Assembly: GCF_003576645.1 (NCBI RefSeq)
Contig: NC_044920.1
Location: 26,482,185-26,546,184, forward strand
From: Ipomoea triloba
Lineage: Eukaryota; Streptophyta; Magnoliopsida; Solanales; Convolvulaceae
Reading direction: 5' to 3'
DNA length: 64,000 nt
Positions 32,225 through 42,993 of the stretch are shown in pieces. The first letter of the stretch is position 1. The number at the start of each line of letters is the position of its first letter. The position numbers were made by a program, and so were the translations under genes. The notes under the pieces are model-generated. The model did no database searches. It saw nothing but the letters and a program-made list of their open reading frames with translations, and was not told where the DNA came from.

Positions 32225-34572
32225 TTAATCCACAATTATACCAATACGGTTGGAATTGGGCAAAAATGCTATGGATTCAGATGATTCTGGCATGGAACTA
32301 TGTTCTTGATCTACTTCCATAATTGGCTCCGAAAGGAAAGTATCAGTTGGCATTTGCAGCAGCTCAACGTCTCCTTCAAGCATTTCAACCACCCTACTCA
32401 TTGAAGGCCTCGGAATTGGACTGGTTTGGATGCACCAAAGCCCAACTATGGTCATCTTCTTTGTAATTCTCTTCTCGTCCTCATCTAATTCTCCCATCTC
32501 AATTGCCTTGCCCTTGTTGATATCATTGTAAATCCAAGATGGAAAGTATTGACTCGACTCATCTTGCCCGATAACTGGTATTTTCTTTAGGCCTAACATT
32601 TCCATCAATAGCATTCCGAAGCTATAAACATCGGCCTTGTGTGAAATGGCCCCAATGCTTTTGTTGATCAACTCCGGGGCCACATACCCAATTGTTCCAC
32701 GGGCTGCAGTAAGCGTTACAATGCTTTTATCAGTAGGAAATAGTTTCGCGAGACCAAAATCAGAGATTTTTGGAATGAAATTCTCGTCTAGAAGTATATT
32801 GTGCGGTTTGATGTCAAAATGTAGAATTTGGATGTTACAACCTCGATGCAAGTAATCAATCCCACGAGCTACTCCCACTGCAATTTCAAACTTCCTTTGC
32901 CAATTTAACAAACTTGCACTAGCTCCTTGATTAATGTATTTGTCTAGGGATCCATTAGACATAAAGTCGTAGACAAGAGCACGCTTGGAATTCTGTGTGC
33001 AATATCCAACAAGTCGAACAATGTTGACATGATGAATCCTTCCCATGGAAGCAACTTCATTGATGAAATCTTGGCCGTTAGACTTGGGCTTGCTTATTAT
33101 CTTCACTGCAACATCGCGGCCACTTCGAAGTTTGCCTTTGTAAACAGAACCGAAGCCCCCTTCTCCCAGCTTCTCCTTGAAGGCTTTGGTCATATTCTTG
33201 ATGTGTTTGAAGGAGTATCTGATGGGCAACAGATTGTTTTCGGCGCTGAGGAAATTTTCGATTTCTTCGAAAACTGATAGATGCCTTCTGCGGAATCTGA
33301 TAATTAGAAATACAATGGCGCATGGAAATCCAATAATCCTTGTTCCGGAGATTATTATAGCCGCATATATGGCGTCACCTGCAAAATATTACAAATTTCA
33401 GTAATGAAATTATAGTAAAAAGAGTATTGGTGTACTGTTATATTTACAGAGTAGTTCGTAAACTCGTGACAAGAGATTGAGTTCTTACTCAGAAGTAAAT
33501 CCATTCTTTTCCTCCCTAATATACCTACGTATAATAACAATATTGTGATGGGAAAGAATTAGAAGTTAGAGACATGATCTGCAAAAACTATTAAAATGAA
33601 ACTAATTAATGACCCATTAACATGAAACATAATGAAATAATGAATAATCAGGACAGAACAACATAATAATAAATTAAATTATATGATGATCTGATGTTTC
33701 CTGCTGGATTCAATGAGTTCAAGATGCATAAGTCACTTTTGGTTCTTACGCAAGAGGTTGAAGCAGTGAATCTCATTTGATGCGTCATGAAGGTAACACC
33801 CTCCACTCCAGCAATGCTGATTACAAAGAACCTGGAACCAGGATAGCTCAAATCCATACATCAAAGCATCATGGATTTCCAAAAGACTAACTTTCTGAGA
33901 TGACACATTTTCTTGAATTCGCCAGGATGTCATTGTTATGAGCTCAACCCGGCATGAAATTTTTAAATCCGCTGCATATAGAGGGCCTACCTTAGCATAA
34001 GTGTGGCCCCCATAAGAATCACTGCTTTCATTCCAACAGTCTTCATTTGTTTGTACAAAAGCAGAAGACTTCATTGGGAACGGACACCTCAAGAAAATAA
34101 TTGGTACAGTAATTAGAGTTGGGTATTGCAGGCCATTTGGTGTCTTCTTGTCAGGTGTGGCGATGTCATATGGATAACTGTCATCGTATCTAAAAAAATT
34201 GTACTGAGCTAAAGCATATCGTGGAAAGGAGCAGATGTTGTTTTGTTGTACACCAGGATCAACCACACGGACAGTGTAGTTGTCGTAATTGATGGATTGA
34301 ACATAGTATTTCCTGGACTGTAAAGCTAACACTGTTCGATTTTGTTCACAGGTTAATTGGAAATCGGGATTGCCACAATGTTGTGGATCAGTAATTAGTC
34401 GAAAAGGGAAGGCAATATTGTGGATGCTCCCGCAGGAAGAAGGGTTGCAGTGGGTGGTAGTGGGATGCCTCAAGAAATGGATAACAAGTATGCATACGAG
34501 GGACGAAACGACAAGTATACATATGAGGAATGGTATGAGAATTACTAGGTATTTTGATCTCAAGCCAAGCAT
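32225..34572 (-). CDS. LRK10-like receptor kinase B4
   Basis: Minus-strand exons are 34572-33750, 33524-33489 (36 bp) and 33378-32225, summing to 2013 nt (670 residues). It has a long hydrophobic N-terminus (LVILIPFLICILVVSSLVCIL), [18 protein letters not shown], and ectodomain blocks [19 protein letters not shown] and FELSWFQVLC. The TM segment is about 293-313. The kinase has GEGGFG, K near 379, HFD near 473, DFG near 493 and APE near 521, ending IIVD. The kinase exon start is supported by TTTTGCAG|GTGACG. Every motif is intact. It is head-to-head with A2 (848 bp between ATGs). A CCTTTC-to-EEI change (VFEEIENF for VFDAIENF) marks it off from its sisters. Confidence 0.93.
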
Positions 34573-35420
34573 TTTAATTTGTTGAGGGGATCGGATCGGA
34601 GGAACGAAGGCCTGCTTAGTGTTTTCCCAGATAAGTATTAAGATATATATGCTTAGCTGTTTTCAGTAATCAAAAATTCATTTTAATTTGTAGAGATGTG
34701 GAGTCAAATATGTGGTCCGTAGCAAGTAAAGTCAATGACGCGTGGAAATTAATGATGATAAATTGATGTCTTCTCAGTAATTTGATCATTTAAATCCACC
34801 AACTCTGGCTCTACATATCTAATTGTTCCGCAAGCTTTGGTCAAAAAGTGTGACAACACTTTTATAAACAGTTTTGAAAAACTAAAATTAGAATTTAGAG
34901 AAATTTGAAAGAAAATTCTAAGTTTGTGGACCTAGCTAGGTCAATAAGTCCACTTGTGGGGCCGTAGCAAACACATTATTGTACTATTTCGCAGATATGA
35001 TGTTTTTTCTATCAAAAAAAGAAAGAAAAAAATCCACTAAAACTTGTAAAGATGTTATTGCTTCACTTTGTTATTAACATGAATACACGTAACGATTGCT
35101 TATATCAAAAAGATTGACTAGAATACACAGAACGATTGCCTAGAATACACAGAACTCATCTCATTACAGGTGGCAAGATGCACAATACATTATGCATCGT
35201 GATCCACAATATAACGATCCAGACTTGACTCCTTAAACCTTTTGCCGGGCTCAACCCAACAGATAAGAGAAGTCCAGTTGCGGACTGAAACAGTCATCCA
35301 TACGCGTTGCCTTTTGAGCACTTTGGCAACTATACTTAGACATAAGCAATTGAAAGAGCAAAGCAAGTTCTGTGGGGGATCGTGGAGAGATAATCATTCA
35401 TCACTAACGAGTCCTTACAG
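34573..35420. promoter_or_regulatory. Head-to-head promoter region of B4 and A2
   Basis: This contains the shared motif before B4 (34947-34962) and before A2 (AGTCCAGTTGCGGACT, 35271-35286, followed by ACGCGTTGCC). At 35085-35165 there is a fragment with AATACACAGAACG words related to the MITE at 62478. A kinase gene relic lies at 34797-34910. Confidence 0.5.
34797..34910 (-). pseudogene. Decayed type B kinase fragment
   Basis: The text CCACCAACTCTGGCTCTAC...AATTGTTCCGCAAGCT, then AGTGTGACAACACTTTTATA and AACTAAAATTAGA follows, base by base with many changes, the activation-loop region of the type B kinases (for example 32665-32770). It is short, frame-broken and orphaned in a promoter region. 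Confidence 0.65.
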
Positions 35421-37466
35421 ATGCAGCTCATCATCTTCTTCTTCTCATTTCGTCTCCTTATTATCACACTATTACTTCCATTTCTTGTCGTGGGGTTTGA
35501 CGATTGTAAGGAGAGCAGGTGCAGGAGAGGCGGCCCCGGAATCCATTTCCCTTTCAAGCTTAAACATGAGCAGGCGGCGCAGAACTGTGGGTATCCCGGA
35601 TTCGAGTTATCCTGTGATAACAATGGCAACACTGTGATAGAGCTTCCGCATGAGGTGCAATTACAGGTTGATCAGATTGATTACGCCTCCCAGCAGATCT
35701 TCCTATCCGACCCTGATGCTTGTCTTTCCGGCAAGATGCTATTACACCTTAACTTATCTCTATCTCCATTCCAATATTCTGGCTCATTACACTGGTACGA
35801 CTACTCCCTATTCAACTGTTCTGCATCCAATGATTCTGGTGCCACAATTTCTGATGGGTTAATTCCCTGTCTTGGTGTTCCTGGTCACCAAATATATGCC
35901 ATTTTCTCCTCACAGTCCATCGATGAATTCCCGTCCTCATCTTGCGTAAAGTTTCGTGAAATTACATTCTTTTATCCTTTAGAGGATACTCTTCAACTTA
36001 ATTGGACAAGTCCATCATGTTTTAATTGTGAAGCACAAGGCAAAGATTGTAGGTTAAAGAACCATAATAACATCACACTGGGAGTTGAATGCCTTATTAG
36101 ACCAAAGAAGACAGGTAGGTGCTCTGTTACATTAGTTATTATTGTTGATTTCTTTCAAGTGACACACAGAGATACAGTAACAGGTACTATAATAAGCTGA
36201 GCACCCTCTAACTTTATTTCCCCAAATTTATAACAGGTGGATCCAAAAACCCAATAATTATTGCAGGTGATCATACTATACTCTTCCAATTATTTTATTA
36301 TTATGTTTATATTCCCTCGGAATATATATATAATATGCCGTTCTGATTTGTTTTATGCAGGTGCCATTTTGGGCTTCTTTCTGTTGGCATTTGTGAGCTT
36401 TGGCGCCTACCAGTTTTACACCACCGGTAAAACACAAAAACAGAACCAGAAAAGAGTTGAAATGTTTTTGGAAGATTACAGTGCTATGAGGCCAACAAGA
36501 TATAGCTTTGCTGACATCAAGAAAATCACTAATCAGTTTAGTGAGAGACTGGGAGAAGGAGGTTATGGAATTGTGTACAAAGGGAAGCTTTCCAGTGAAA
36601 TTCACGTGGCAGTCAAAGTGCTGAATGATTCCAAGGGGAACGGAGAAGAGTTCATTAATGAAGTCGGGATAATAGGAAAGATCCACCATGTTAACGTGGT
36701 TCGTTTAGTAGGGTATTGCGCGGATGGATTTAGACGAGCACTTGTGTATGAGTACTTGCCAAATGAATCCTTGGAGAAATACATATTTTCAACAGCAGGT
36801 GGCTCAAAGAATGTTGCCCCCCTGGGTTGGAAAAAGATTCAAGAAATAGCCCTTGGTATAGCCAAAGGAATTGAATATCTCCATCAAGGTTGCGACCAAC
36901 AAATTCTTCATTTCGATATCAAACCCCACAACATCATCCTAGACCATAACATGAATCCCAAGATATGCGATTTTGGACTTGCAAAACTGTGCTCCAAAGA
37001 GAAAAGTGCTGTCACCATGACCGCTGCCAGGGGAACCATGGGTTACATTGCACCCGAAGTTGTGTCGAGGAACTTTGGCAAAGTCTCTCACAAGTCAGAC
37101 GTCTATAGCTTCGGCATGTTGCTTTTGGAAATGGTGGGAGGAAGGAAGAACTTCGATGCTAACAAGGGGACTAATGCCAGCCAGGATAGTTTTCCAGAAT
37201 GGGTGTACAATCACCTGAATAGAGGAGGAGAGTTGCGAATCAGAATCGAGGAGGAGGAGGATGAAGCAATAGTGAAAAAGTTGGCGATAATAGCATTGTG
37301 GTGCATTCAATGGCAACCGGTAGACAGGCCTCCAATGAAAGTGGTCGTTCAAATGCTAGAAAGAGAGGGACAGGACTTGGTGTTACCCTCCAGCCCTTTC
37401 GTTGCAACAAATGTGAATGATGTCCCTCCTATTTTAGCAGAGACTTTTTACAGCAATCAGTTTTAA
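35421..37466 (+). CDS. LRK10-like receptor kinase A2
   Basis: Exons are 35421-36114, 36237-36266 (30 bp) and 36361-37466, summing to 1830 nt (609 residues). Donors are ACAG|GTAGGT and GCAG|GTGATC; acceptors are AACAG|GTGG and ATGCAG|GTGCC. The signal peptide (LLIITLLLPFLVVG) precedes DDC...SRC and FPFKL, with YPGFELSC and SCFNCEAQGKDC in the ectodomain. The TM segment is about 244-260. The kinase has GEGGYG, K near 327, HFD near 425, DFG near 445 and APE near 472. It differs from A1 in having the tiny middle exon, where A1 has no intron, and in a longer C-terminal tail. A Copia element lies about 0.5 kb downstream. It appears functional. Confidence 0.92.
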
Positions 37467-37975
37467 GTCCGAAACTAATTAATAATTTGTAAAATAATTT
37501 TGTAATAGAATAACTAAATGTAATACACCTTCAGGGCATTTGTTTTTCACCAAACAAGTAGCTAGTTAAATAGTTCAGATTTAGACTCTGTTTGGTATAA
37601 CTTATAGTTTAATCATATTGGCAAATGACACCATCTCTTCATTAATCAAAATCCTAATATCTTAATTTATCCCTTAATTTTTTTTTTATATCTATCAACT
37701 ATTCAATAATTAATTTTACCAAACACTTTAATTTCAATTAACTAGTTTATTAATTACTAACTTTTCAACTTTCAATTAGCTTTTTAGTCAGATGTGCCAA
37801 CCCGAGCTAATTGTTCAGGAGATTATGACTTGTAGCATCCATAATACATTGTTGTAGTGTTTCCCTAAGTAATAAGCTTGCAACTTTGATAATGAAGGTC
37901 AGTCCATCCACTCCTATAAATAATGGAGGGGGAGGGGGAGGGGGAGGGGGAGGGGGGGGGTTAGCAATGCTTTAT
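37467..37975. other. 3' flank of A2, MITE-like text and (GGGGGA)n repeat
   Basis: No gene is present. About 37590-37800 is AT-rich with TTTGGTATAAC and TTTACCAAACAC words of a decayed MITE. A G-rich run (GGGGGA repeats ending in nine or more G) fills 37924-37961, next to the Copia target site. Confidence 0.5.
37924..37961. repeat. (GGGGGA)n low-complexity tract
   Basis: This consists of tandem GGGGGA units followed by a G homopolymer. It is G-quadruplex-capable on the plus strand. Confidence 0.9.
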
Positions 37976-38475
37976 TGTTAACAATAACATGTGGCCAAAT
38001 CATTTGCCTTACAACACAACTCACCACATTCCTCAGCACATGGGTCTTCACATGGCTACCCAGATTATTGCCCATACTCCACATGGTTTCCAACTCACAC
38101 AATCACAAGGACACCCATTTCTAAGTATATATTCCACCATCAGATGCCCTCTTCTGCAACTATAAATAGGGCTCTCCTTTGCAAGAACAAATCATCCCCA
38201 ACATATCAATTCTCTCTTCTTTCTCTCTAGTTCATTCTCACGTAGGATTTCTTTCATTTGCTAGCTTTCTTTAATTTCCAATTTAAGCTTAGCAATTTTA
38301 TATTGTAATATTTCCTTTACAATAATTATAGAGAGTTATATTTCCAATCTCCCCAAAATTAATATTCCATTATTTGTCATTTTATATTTCTCCCATATTA
38401 TTACTTCCTACAATAATTCTCAATTCGCGATCACCGTACCCGCTTCCGCAGTGCTTGTTAATTCATTCCCTAACA
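37976..38475 (+). repeat. Copia 5' LTR
   Basis: It begins TGTTAACAATAACATG and ends CATTCCCTAACA. A TATAAATAG box (38161-38169) marks the likely promoter. Confidence 0.95.
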
Positions 38476-38515
38476 AGTGGTATCAGAGCGGTTTAATTGA
38501 GAATTATTTTCAAAG

Positions 38516-41500
38516 ATGTCAACTGTCACCAAGTTTGATGTCGAGAAGTTTGATGGGAAAATTAGCTTTTCCATTTGGAAGGTTCAGATGGAAGCCGTTC
38601 TAACCCAGAACGGTTTGAAACGAGCAATAGCCGGGAAAGACAAGAAGCCGACTACAATGACAGATGAGCAATGGGAAGATCTGGATGACAAGGCACGTTC
38701 AACCATTCAATTGTGCCTATCTAAAGCAATTCTACGTGAGGTAGTAAGTGAGAAGACTACGTCAGATTTATGGTCCAAGTTGGATTCGCTTTATATGACC
38801 AAAAGTCTGGCAAATACGTTACGCCTGAAGGAGCGGTTGTACACAATCCGTATGGAGGAAGGTACTTCTATCAATTCTCACTTAGATGAATTTAATTCAA
38901 TTTTATTGGATTTGGAGAATATTGATATTGAGATTGATGATGAGGATCGGGCTGTTTTGTTACTAGTTTCTCTCCCTAAATCATATAAGCATTTCAAAGA
39001 AATTATGTTATATGGTAAACGGGAAACCCTTACTTTTAATGATGTTAAGTCAAATCTGTTGTCCAAAGAAAAATTTGACTTAGAAATTAAATCTGAGGAG
39101 AAAGGCGAGGGTTTGACTGTTAGGGGTCGTTTACTTGATACAAGGGGAACTAGTAAAAATTCTAGATCTAAGTCCAAAGGTCGTAAGTCCAACAAATCTT
39201 GTAAGTACTGTAAGAAGCATGGACATGATGTGTCTGAATGCTTTAAGTTGAAAAATAAACAAGAGAGAGAAAAGAAATCCGCAGAAGCGAGTGTTGTTGC
39301 TAGTGATTCAGAGGGTGACGTTTTGTTATCTGTTAGTTCCGGTAGCAAACGGAGCGAAACTGAGTGGATTTTGGATTCTGGTTGTACATTCCACATGTGT
39401 CCTCATAGAGATTGGTTCATCTCTCTTGAACCAGTTGATAGTGGAATTGTTTTGATGGGTAATAATACCCAATGTAAGGTTAGTAGAATTGGAAGTGTTC
39501 AGATCCGGACTCATGATAACGTTGTTAGGACTCTTACCAATGTTCGGTATATTCCTGACTTAAAACGGAACCTGATATCTTTGGGCACCTTGGAATCTTT
39601 GGGGTGTAAGTACATAGCTGAAGGTGGAGTTCTAAAGGTGATAAAAGGCTCTCTTGTTCTCATGAAAGCTTCTCGTTCTAGAAGCTTGTATGTGTTGCAT
39701 GGCAGTACTGTGACAGGTTCAGCAGCAGTCTCATCATCGGTGGACGACGCAGATCTCACTCAACTATGGCATATGCGTCTGGGGCATATGAGTGAGAAAG
39801 GCATGCATATCCTGAGCAAGCAAGGCCTCTTGGGAAATTCAGGTACGGGAAAATTACAATTTTGTGAGCATTGTGTTTTTGGGAAACAAAAGAGGGTTAG
39901 TTTCTCTACTGCTACACACCGTACCAAAGATGTATTGGAATATATTCATTCTGATTTATGGGGACCGACTAAGGTCCAATCTCTAGGAGGTTGTAGATAT
40001 TTTATGTCTATTATTGATGATTTTTCTCGTAAGGTCTGGGTTTATTTCTTGAAACACAAAAATCAAGCATTTTCTACTTTCAAAAATTGGAAAATACTTG
40101 TTGAAACTCAGACAGGGAAAAGGGTCAAAAAGCTCAGGACAGATAATGGACTGGAGTTCTGTGAGTCAGAGTTCAATGAGTTCTGTACAATCAATGGAAT
40201 CGCCAGGCATAAGACTTTGCCTGGTAAACCCCAGCAGAATGGTGTTGCAGAACGTATGAACAGGACTCTACTGGAGAGAGCTCGTTGTATGCTCTCTAAT
40301 GCTGGGTTGTGGAAACGGCGTGATTTTTGGGCCGAGGTTGTTTCTACTGCATGTTACTTGGTAAATAGATCTCCACACTCTTCTCTTGATTTCAGAATTC
40401 CAGAAGAAGTTTGGTCAGGTAATCCTGTTGATTACTCTATCTTAAGAGTTTTTGGATGTCATGCATATGCTCATTCCAGTACAGGTAAATTAAACCCGAG
40501 AGCTATCAAATGCATTTTTCTTGGTTATGCTTCTGAGTCAAAAGGGTATCGTCTATGGTCTCCTGATTTTCAAAAGATCATTTTGAGTCGAGATATCACT
40601 TTTGATGAAAATGCATTACTTTCTTCTGGAAAAGATTCTATTGTACCCAGTACAGGTGATAAGCAGGGTACTGGAGAGAAGGTGGAGTTCAATTTTAGGC
40701 CTAATGACAATATTACTATTGTCAATGATGATGCATCTACTAGTACCGCACCTCTTGTCGAGCCACAACGGGAGTATTCTATTGCTCAAGATCGACCTAG
40801 GAGGATAATTACAAAACCTGCTAGGTATGATGATGAAACCCACTTGGTTGCTTATGCACTTTCAGTTGCACAGGAGGTTGATGGTGATCCATCTTGCTAT
40901 TCCGAGGCTATTTCCTGTGCCAACTCGTCCAAGTGGTTGGTTGCTATGCAAGAGGAGATTGAAAGTCTTCACAAGAATGAGACATGGGAGCTGGTAGAGT
41001 TGCCTAAAGGTAAACGTCCATTGAGTTGCAAGTGGATTTACAAGATGAAAGAAGGCATCCCTAGGGTTGAGAAAGCAAGGTGGAAATCACGGTTGGTTGT
41101 TCGAGGTTTCGATCAACGTGAAGGTATTGACTTTAATGAGATTTTTTCTCCAGTTGTTCGTCATACCTCTATACGTGTATTACTTGCTTTTGTTGCTCTG
41201 TTTGATTTGGAGTTGGAGCAACTTGATGTAAAGACTGCATTCCTACATGGAGAACTTGATGAGGAACTTTACATGTATCAACCTGAGGGGTTTGAAGTTC
41301 CTGGAAAGGAACATTGTGTCTGTCGCCTGAAGAAATCACTTTATGGTTTGAAGCAAGCTCCAAGGCAATGGTATAAGCGGTTTGATGCTTTTATGTTAGG
41401 GCAAGGTTTCTCAAGAAGCCAATATGACAGCTGTGTCTATTTTAAAGAATTTTCTAATGGGTCTTTTATCTATCTATTACTTTATGTTGATGATATGCTC

Positions 41501-42457
41501 ATTGCTTCTCTTGACATGTCTCTTGTTAATAAGTTGAAGTCTCAACTAAGCAATGAGTTTGAGATGAAAGACCTTGGTGCAGCAAAGAAGATTCTTGGCA
41601 TGGAGATACACAGGGATCGTCAAGCTGGGAAACTTTTTCTATCCCAGAAAAAGTATGTTGATAAGGTGCTTGATCGATTTAATATTTCAAATTGTAAACC
41701 TGTGTCTACTCCATTTGGTGCACACTTTAAGCTGTCTTCTGAATTATGCCCTAAGTCAGAAGCTGATGTGGCGTATATGAAAAAGGTTCCTTACTCAAGT
41801 GCTGTTGGAAGTCTTATGTATGCTATGGTATGCACTAGACCTGATCTGGCTTATGCTGTAAGTGTTGTGAGCCGATATATGCATAACCCTGGTAAGGAAC
41901 ATTGGAATGCCGTTAAATGGATTTTACGGTATTTGAAGGGTACATCTTCTTTGGGCTTGGTTTTTGATAAGAATTCTTCTGTATCTACTAACATTATGGG
42001 CTTTGTGGATTCTGATTATGGTGGTGATCTTGACAGACGCCGGTCGCTTTCTAGTTATATTTTCACTCTCTGTAATTGTGCTATCAGTTGGAAAGCTACG
42101 CTTCAGTCTATTGCTGCTCTATCCACAACTGAAGCGGAATATATTGCAGCAACAGAGGGTGTCAAAGAAGCTACTTGGCTACGAGGTTTGGTTATGGAAC
42201 TTGGTGTTTCACAGGGTCAGACTACTGTGTTTTCTGATAGTCAGAGTGCTATTCATCTCACCAAGAATGATACATATCACGCCAAAACCAAACACATTGA
42301 TGTCAGATACCATTTCATCCGCGACGTTGTAGCTGCAGGAGATATCATTGTTCAGAAAGTTGACACTTTGGAGAACCCAGCGGACATGCTTACCAAGCCA
42401 CTACCTATTGCTAAATTCAAACATTGCTTGAATTTAGTTGGTTGTTCCAGTTGTTAA
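38516..42457 (+). CDS. Copia gag-pol polyprotein
   Basis: 1313 residues run in one open frame, the usual size and order for plant Copia (Tnt1/RE1-like). There is a gag domain (UBN2 type), then the CCHC knuckle [14 protein letters not shown] near 228-241. The aspartic protease site [12 protein letters not shown] is near 283-294. The integrase GAG pre-domain ([11 protein letters not shown]) is near 418, followed by the integrase core with HSDLWG, DNGLEF and [10 protein letters not shown]. The reverse transcriptase has [13 protein letters not shown] and the catalytic YVDDM near 990. The RNase H has DSDYGG and AEYIA and ends with ADMLTKPL. No stop or frameshift is present. The ATG lies 40 bp after the 5' LTR. 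Confidence 0.97.
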   Translation: MSTVTKFDVEKFDGKISFSIWKVQMEAVLTQNGLKRAIAGKDKKPTTMTDEQWEDLDDKARSTIQLCLSKAILREVVSEKTTSDLWSKLDSLYMTKSLANTLRLKERLYTIRMEEGTSINSHLDEFNSILLDLENIDIEIDDEDRAVLLLVSLPKSYKHFKEIMLYGKRETLTFNDVKSNLLSKEKFDLEIKSEEKGEGLTVRGRLLDTRGTSKNSRSKSKGRKSNKSCKYCKKHGHDVSECFKLKNKQEREKKSAEASVVASDSEGDVLLSVSSGSKRSETEWILDSGCTFHMCPHRDWFISLEPVDSGIVLMGNNTQCKVSRIGSVQIRTHDNVVRTLTNVRYIPDLKRNLISLGTLESLGCKYIAEGGVLKVIKGSLVLMKASRSRSLYVLHGSTVTGSAAVSSSVDDADLTQLWHMRLGHMSEKGMHILSKQGLLGNSGTGKLQFCEHCVFGKQKRVSFSTATHRTKDVLEYIHSDLWGPTKVQSLGGCRYFMSIIDDFSRKVWVYFLKHKNQAFSTFKNWKILVETQTGKRVKKLRTDNGLEFCESEFNEFCTINGIARHKTLPGKPQQNGVAERMNRTLLERARCMLSNAGLWKRRDFWAEVVSTACYLVNRSPHSSLDFRIPEEVWSGNPVDYSILRVFGCHAYAHSSTGKLNPRAIKCIFLGYASESKGYRLWSPDFQKIILSRDITFDENALLSSGKDSIVPSTGDKQGTGEKVEFNFRPNDNITIVNDDASTSTAPLVEPQREYSIAQDRPRRIITKPARYDDETHLVAYALSVAQEVDGDPSCYSEAISCANSSKWLVAMQEEIESLHKNETWELVELPKGKRPLSCKWIYKMKEGIPRVEKARWKSRLVVRGFDQREGIDFNEIFSPVVRHTSIRVLLAFVALFDLELEQLDVKTAFLHGELDEELYMYQPEGFEVPGKEHCVCRLKKSLYGLKQAPRQWYKRFDAFMLGQGFSRSQYDSCVYFKEFSNGSFIYLLLYVDDMLIASLDMSLVNKLKSQLSNEFEMKDLGAAKKILGMEIHRDRQAGKLFLSQKKYVDKVLDRFNISNCKPVSTPFGAHFKLSSELCPKSEADVAYMKKVPYSSAVGSLMYAMVCTRPDLAYAVSVVSRYMHNPGKEHWNAVKWILRYLKGTSSLGLVFDKNSSVSTNIMGFVDSDYGGDLDRRRSLSSYIFTLCNCAISWKATLQSIAALSTTEAEYIAATEGVKEATWLRGLVMELGVSQGQTTVFSDSQSAIHLTKNDTYHAKTKHIDVRYHFIRDVVAAGDIIVQKVDTLENPADMLTKPLPIAKFKHCLNLVGCSSC

Positions 42458-42487
42458 ATTTCTGGTGGATTTGTCCAAGGTGGAGAT

Positions 42488-42988
42488 TGTTAACAATAAC
42501 ATGTGGCCAAATCATTTGCCTTACAACACAACTCACCACATTCCTCAGCACATGGGTCTTCACATGGCTACCCAGATTATTGCCCATACTCCACATGGTT
42601 TCCAACTCACACAATCACAAGGACACCCATTTCTAAGTATATATTCCACCATCAGATGCCCTCTTCTGCAACTATAAATAGGGCTCTCCTTTGCAAGAAC
42701 AAATCATCCCCAACATATCAATTCTCTCTTCTTTCTCTCTAGTTCATTCTCACGTAGGATTTCTTTCATTTGCTAGCTTTCTTTAATTTCCAATTTAAGC
42801 TTAGCAATTTATATATTGTAATATTTCCTTTACAATAATTATAGAGAGTTATATTTCCAATCTCCCCAAAATTAATATTCCATTATTTGTCATTTTATAT
42901 TTCTCCCATATTATTACTTCCTACAATAATTCTCAATTCGCGATCACCGTACCCGCTTCCGCAGTGCTTGTTAATTCATTCCCTAACA
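42488..42988 (+). repeat. Copia 3' LTR
   Basis: This matches the 5' LTR almost perfectly. It ends TAACA before the TTTAT duplication. Confidence 0.95.
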
Positions 42989-42993
42989 TTTAT

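Larger units (their letters stand above)
37976..42988 (+). mobile_element. Intact Copia LTR retrotransposon
   Basis: The 5' LTR is 37976-38475 and the 3' LTR is 42488-42988 (500 and 501 bp, TG...CA). They are identical except for one small difference around AGCAATTTTATAT versus AGCAATTTATATA. The target-site duplication is TTTAT (37971-37975 and 42989-42993). The primer site TGGTATCAGAGC (initiator tRNA-Met type) is at 38478-38489. A purine-rich stretch AAGGTGGAGA precedes the 3' LTR. One uninterrupted gag-pol frame lies inside. Near-identical LTRs and the open frame indicate a recent insertion. Confidence 0.97.

Noticed and set aside
37914..38230. Small open frames in the Copia LTRs
   Set aside because: They occur identically in both LTRs and reflect LTR regulatory DNA rather than genes.
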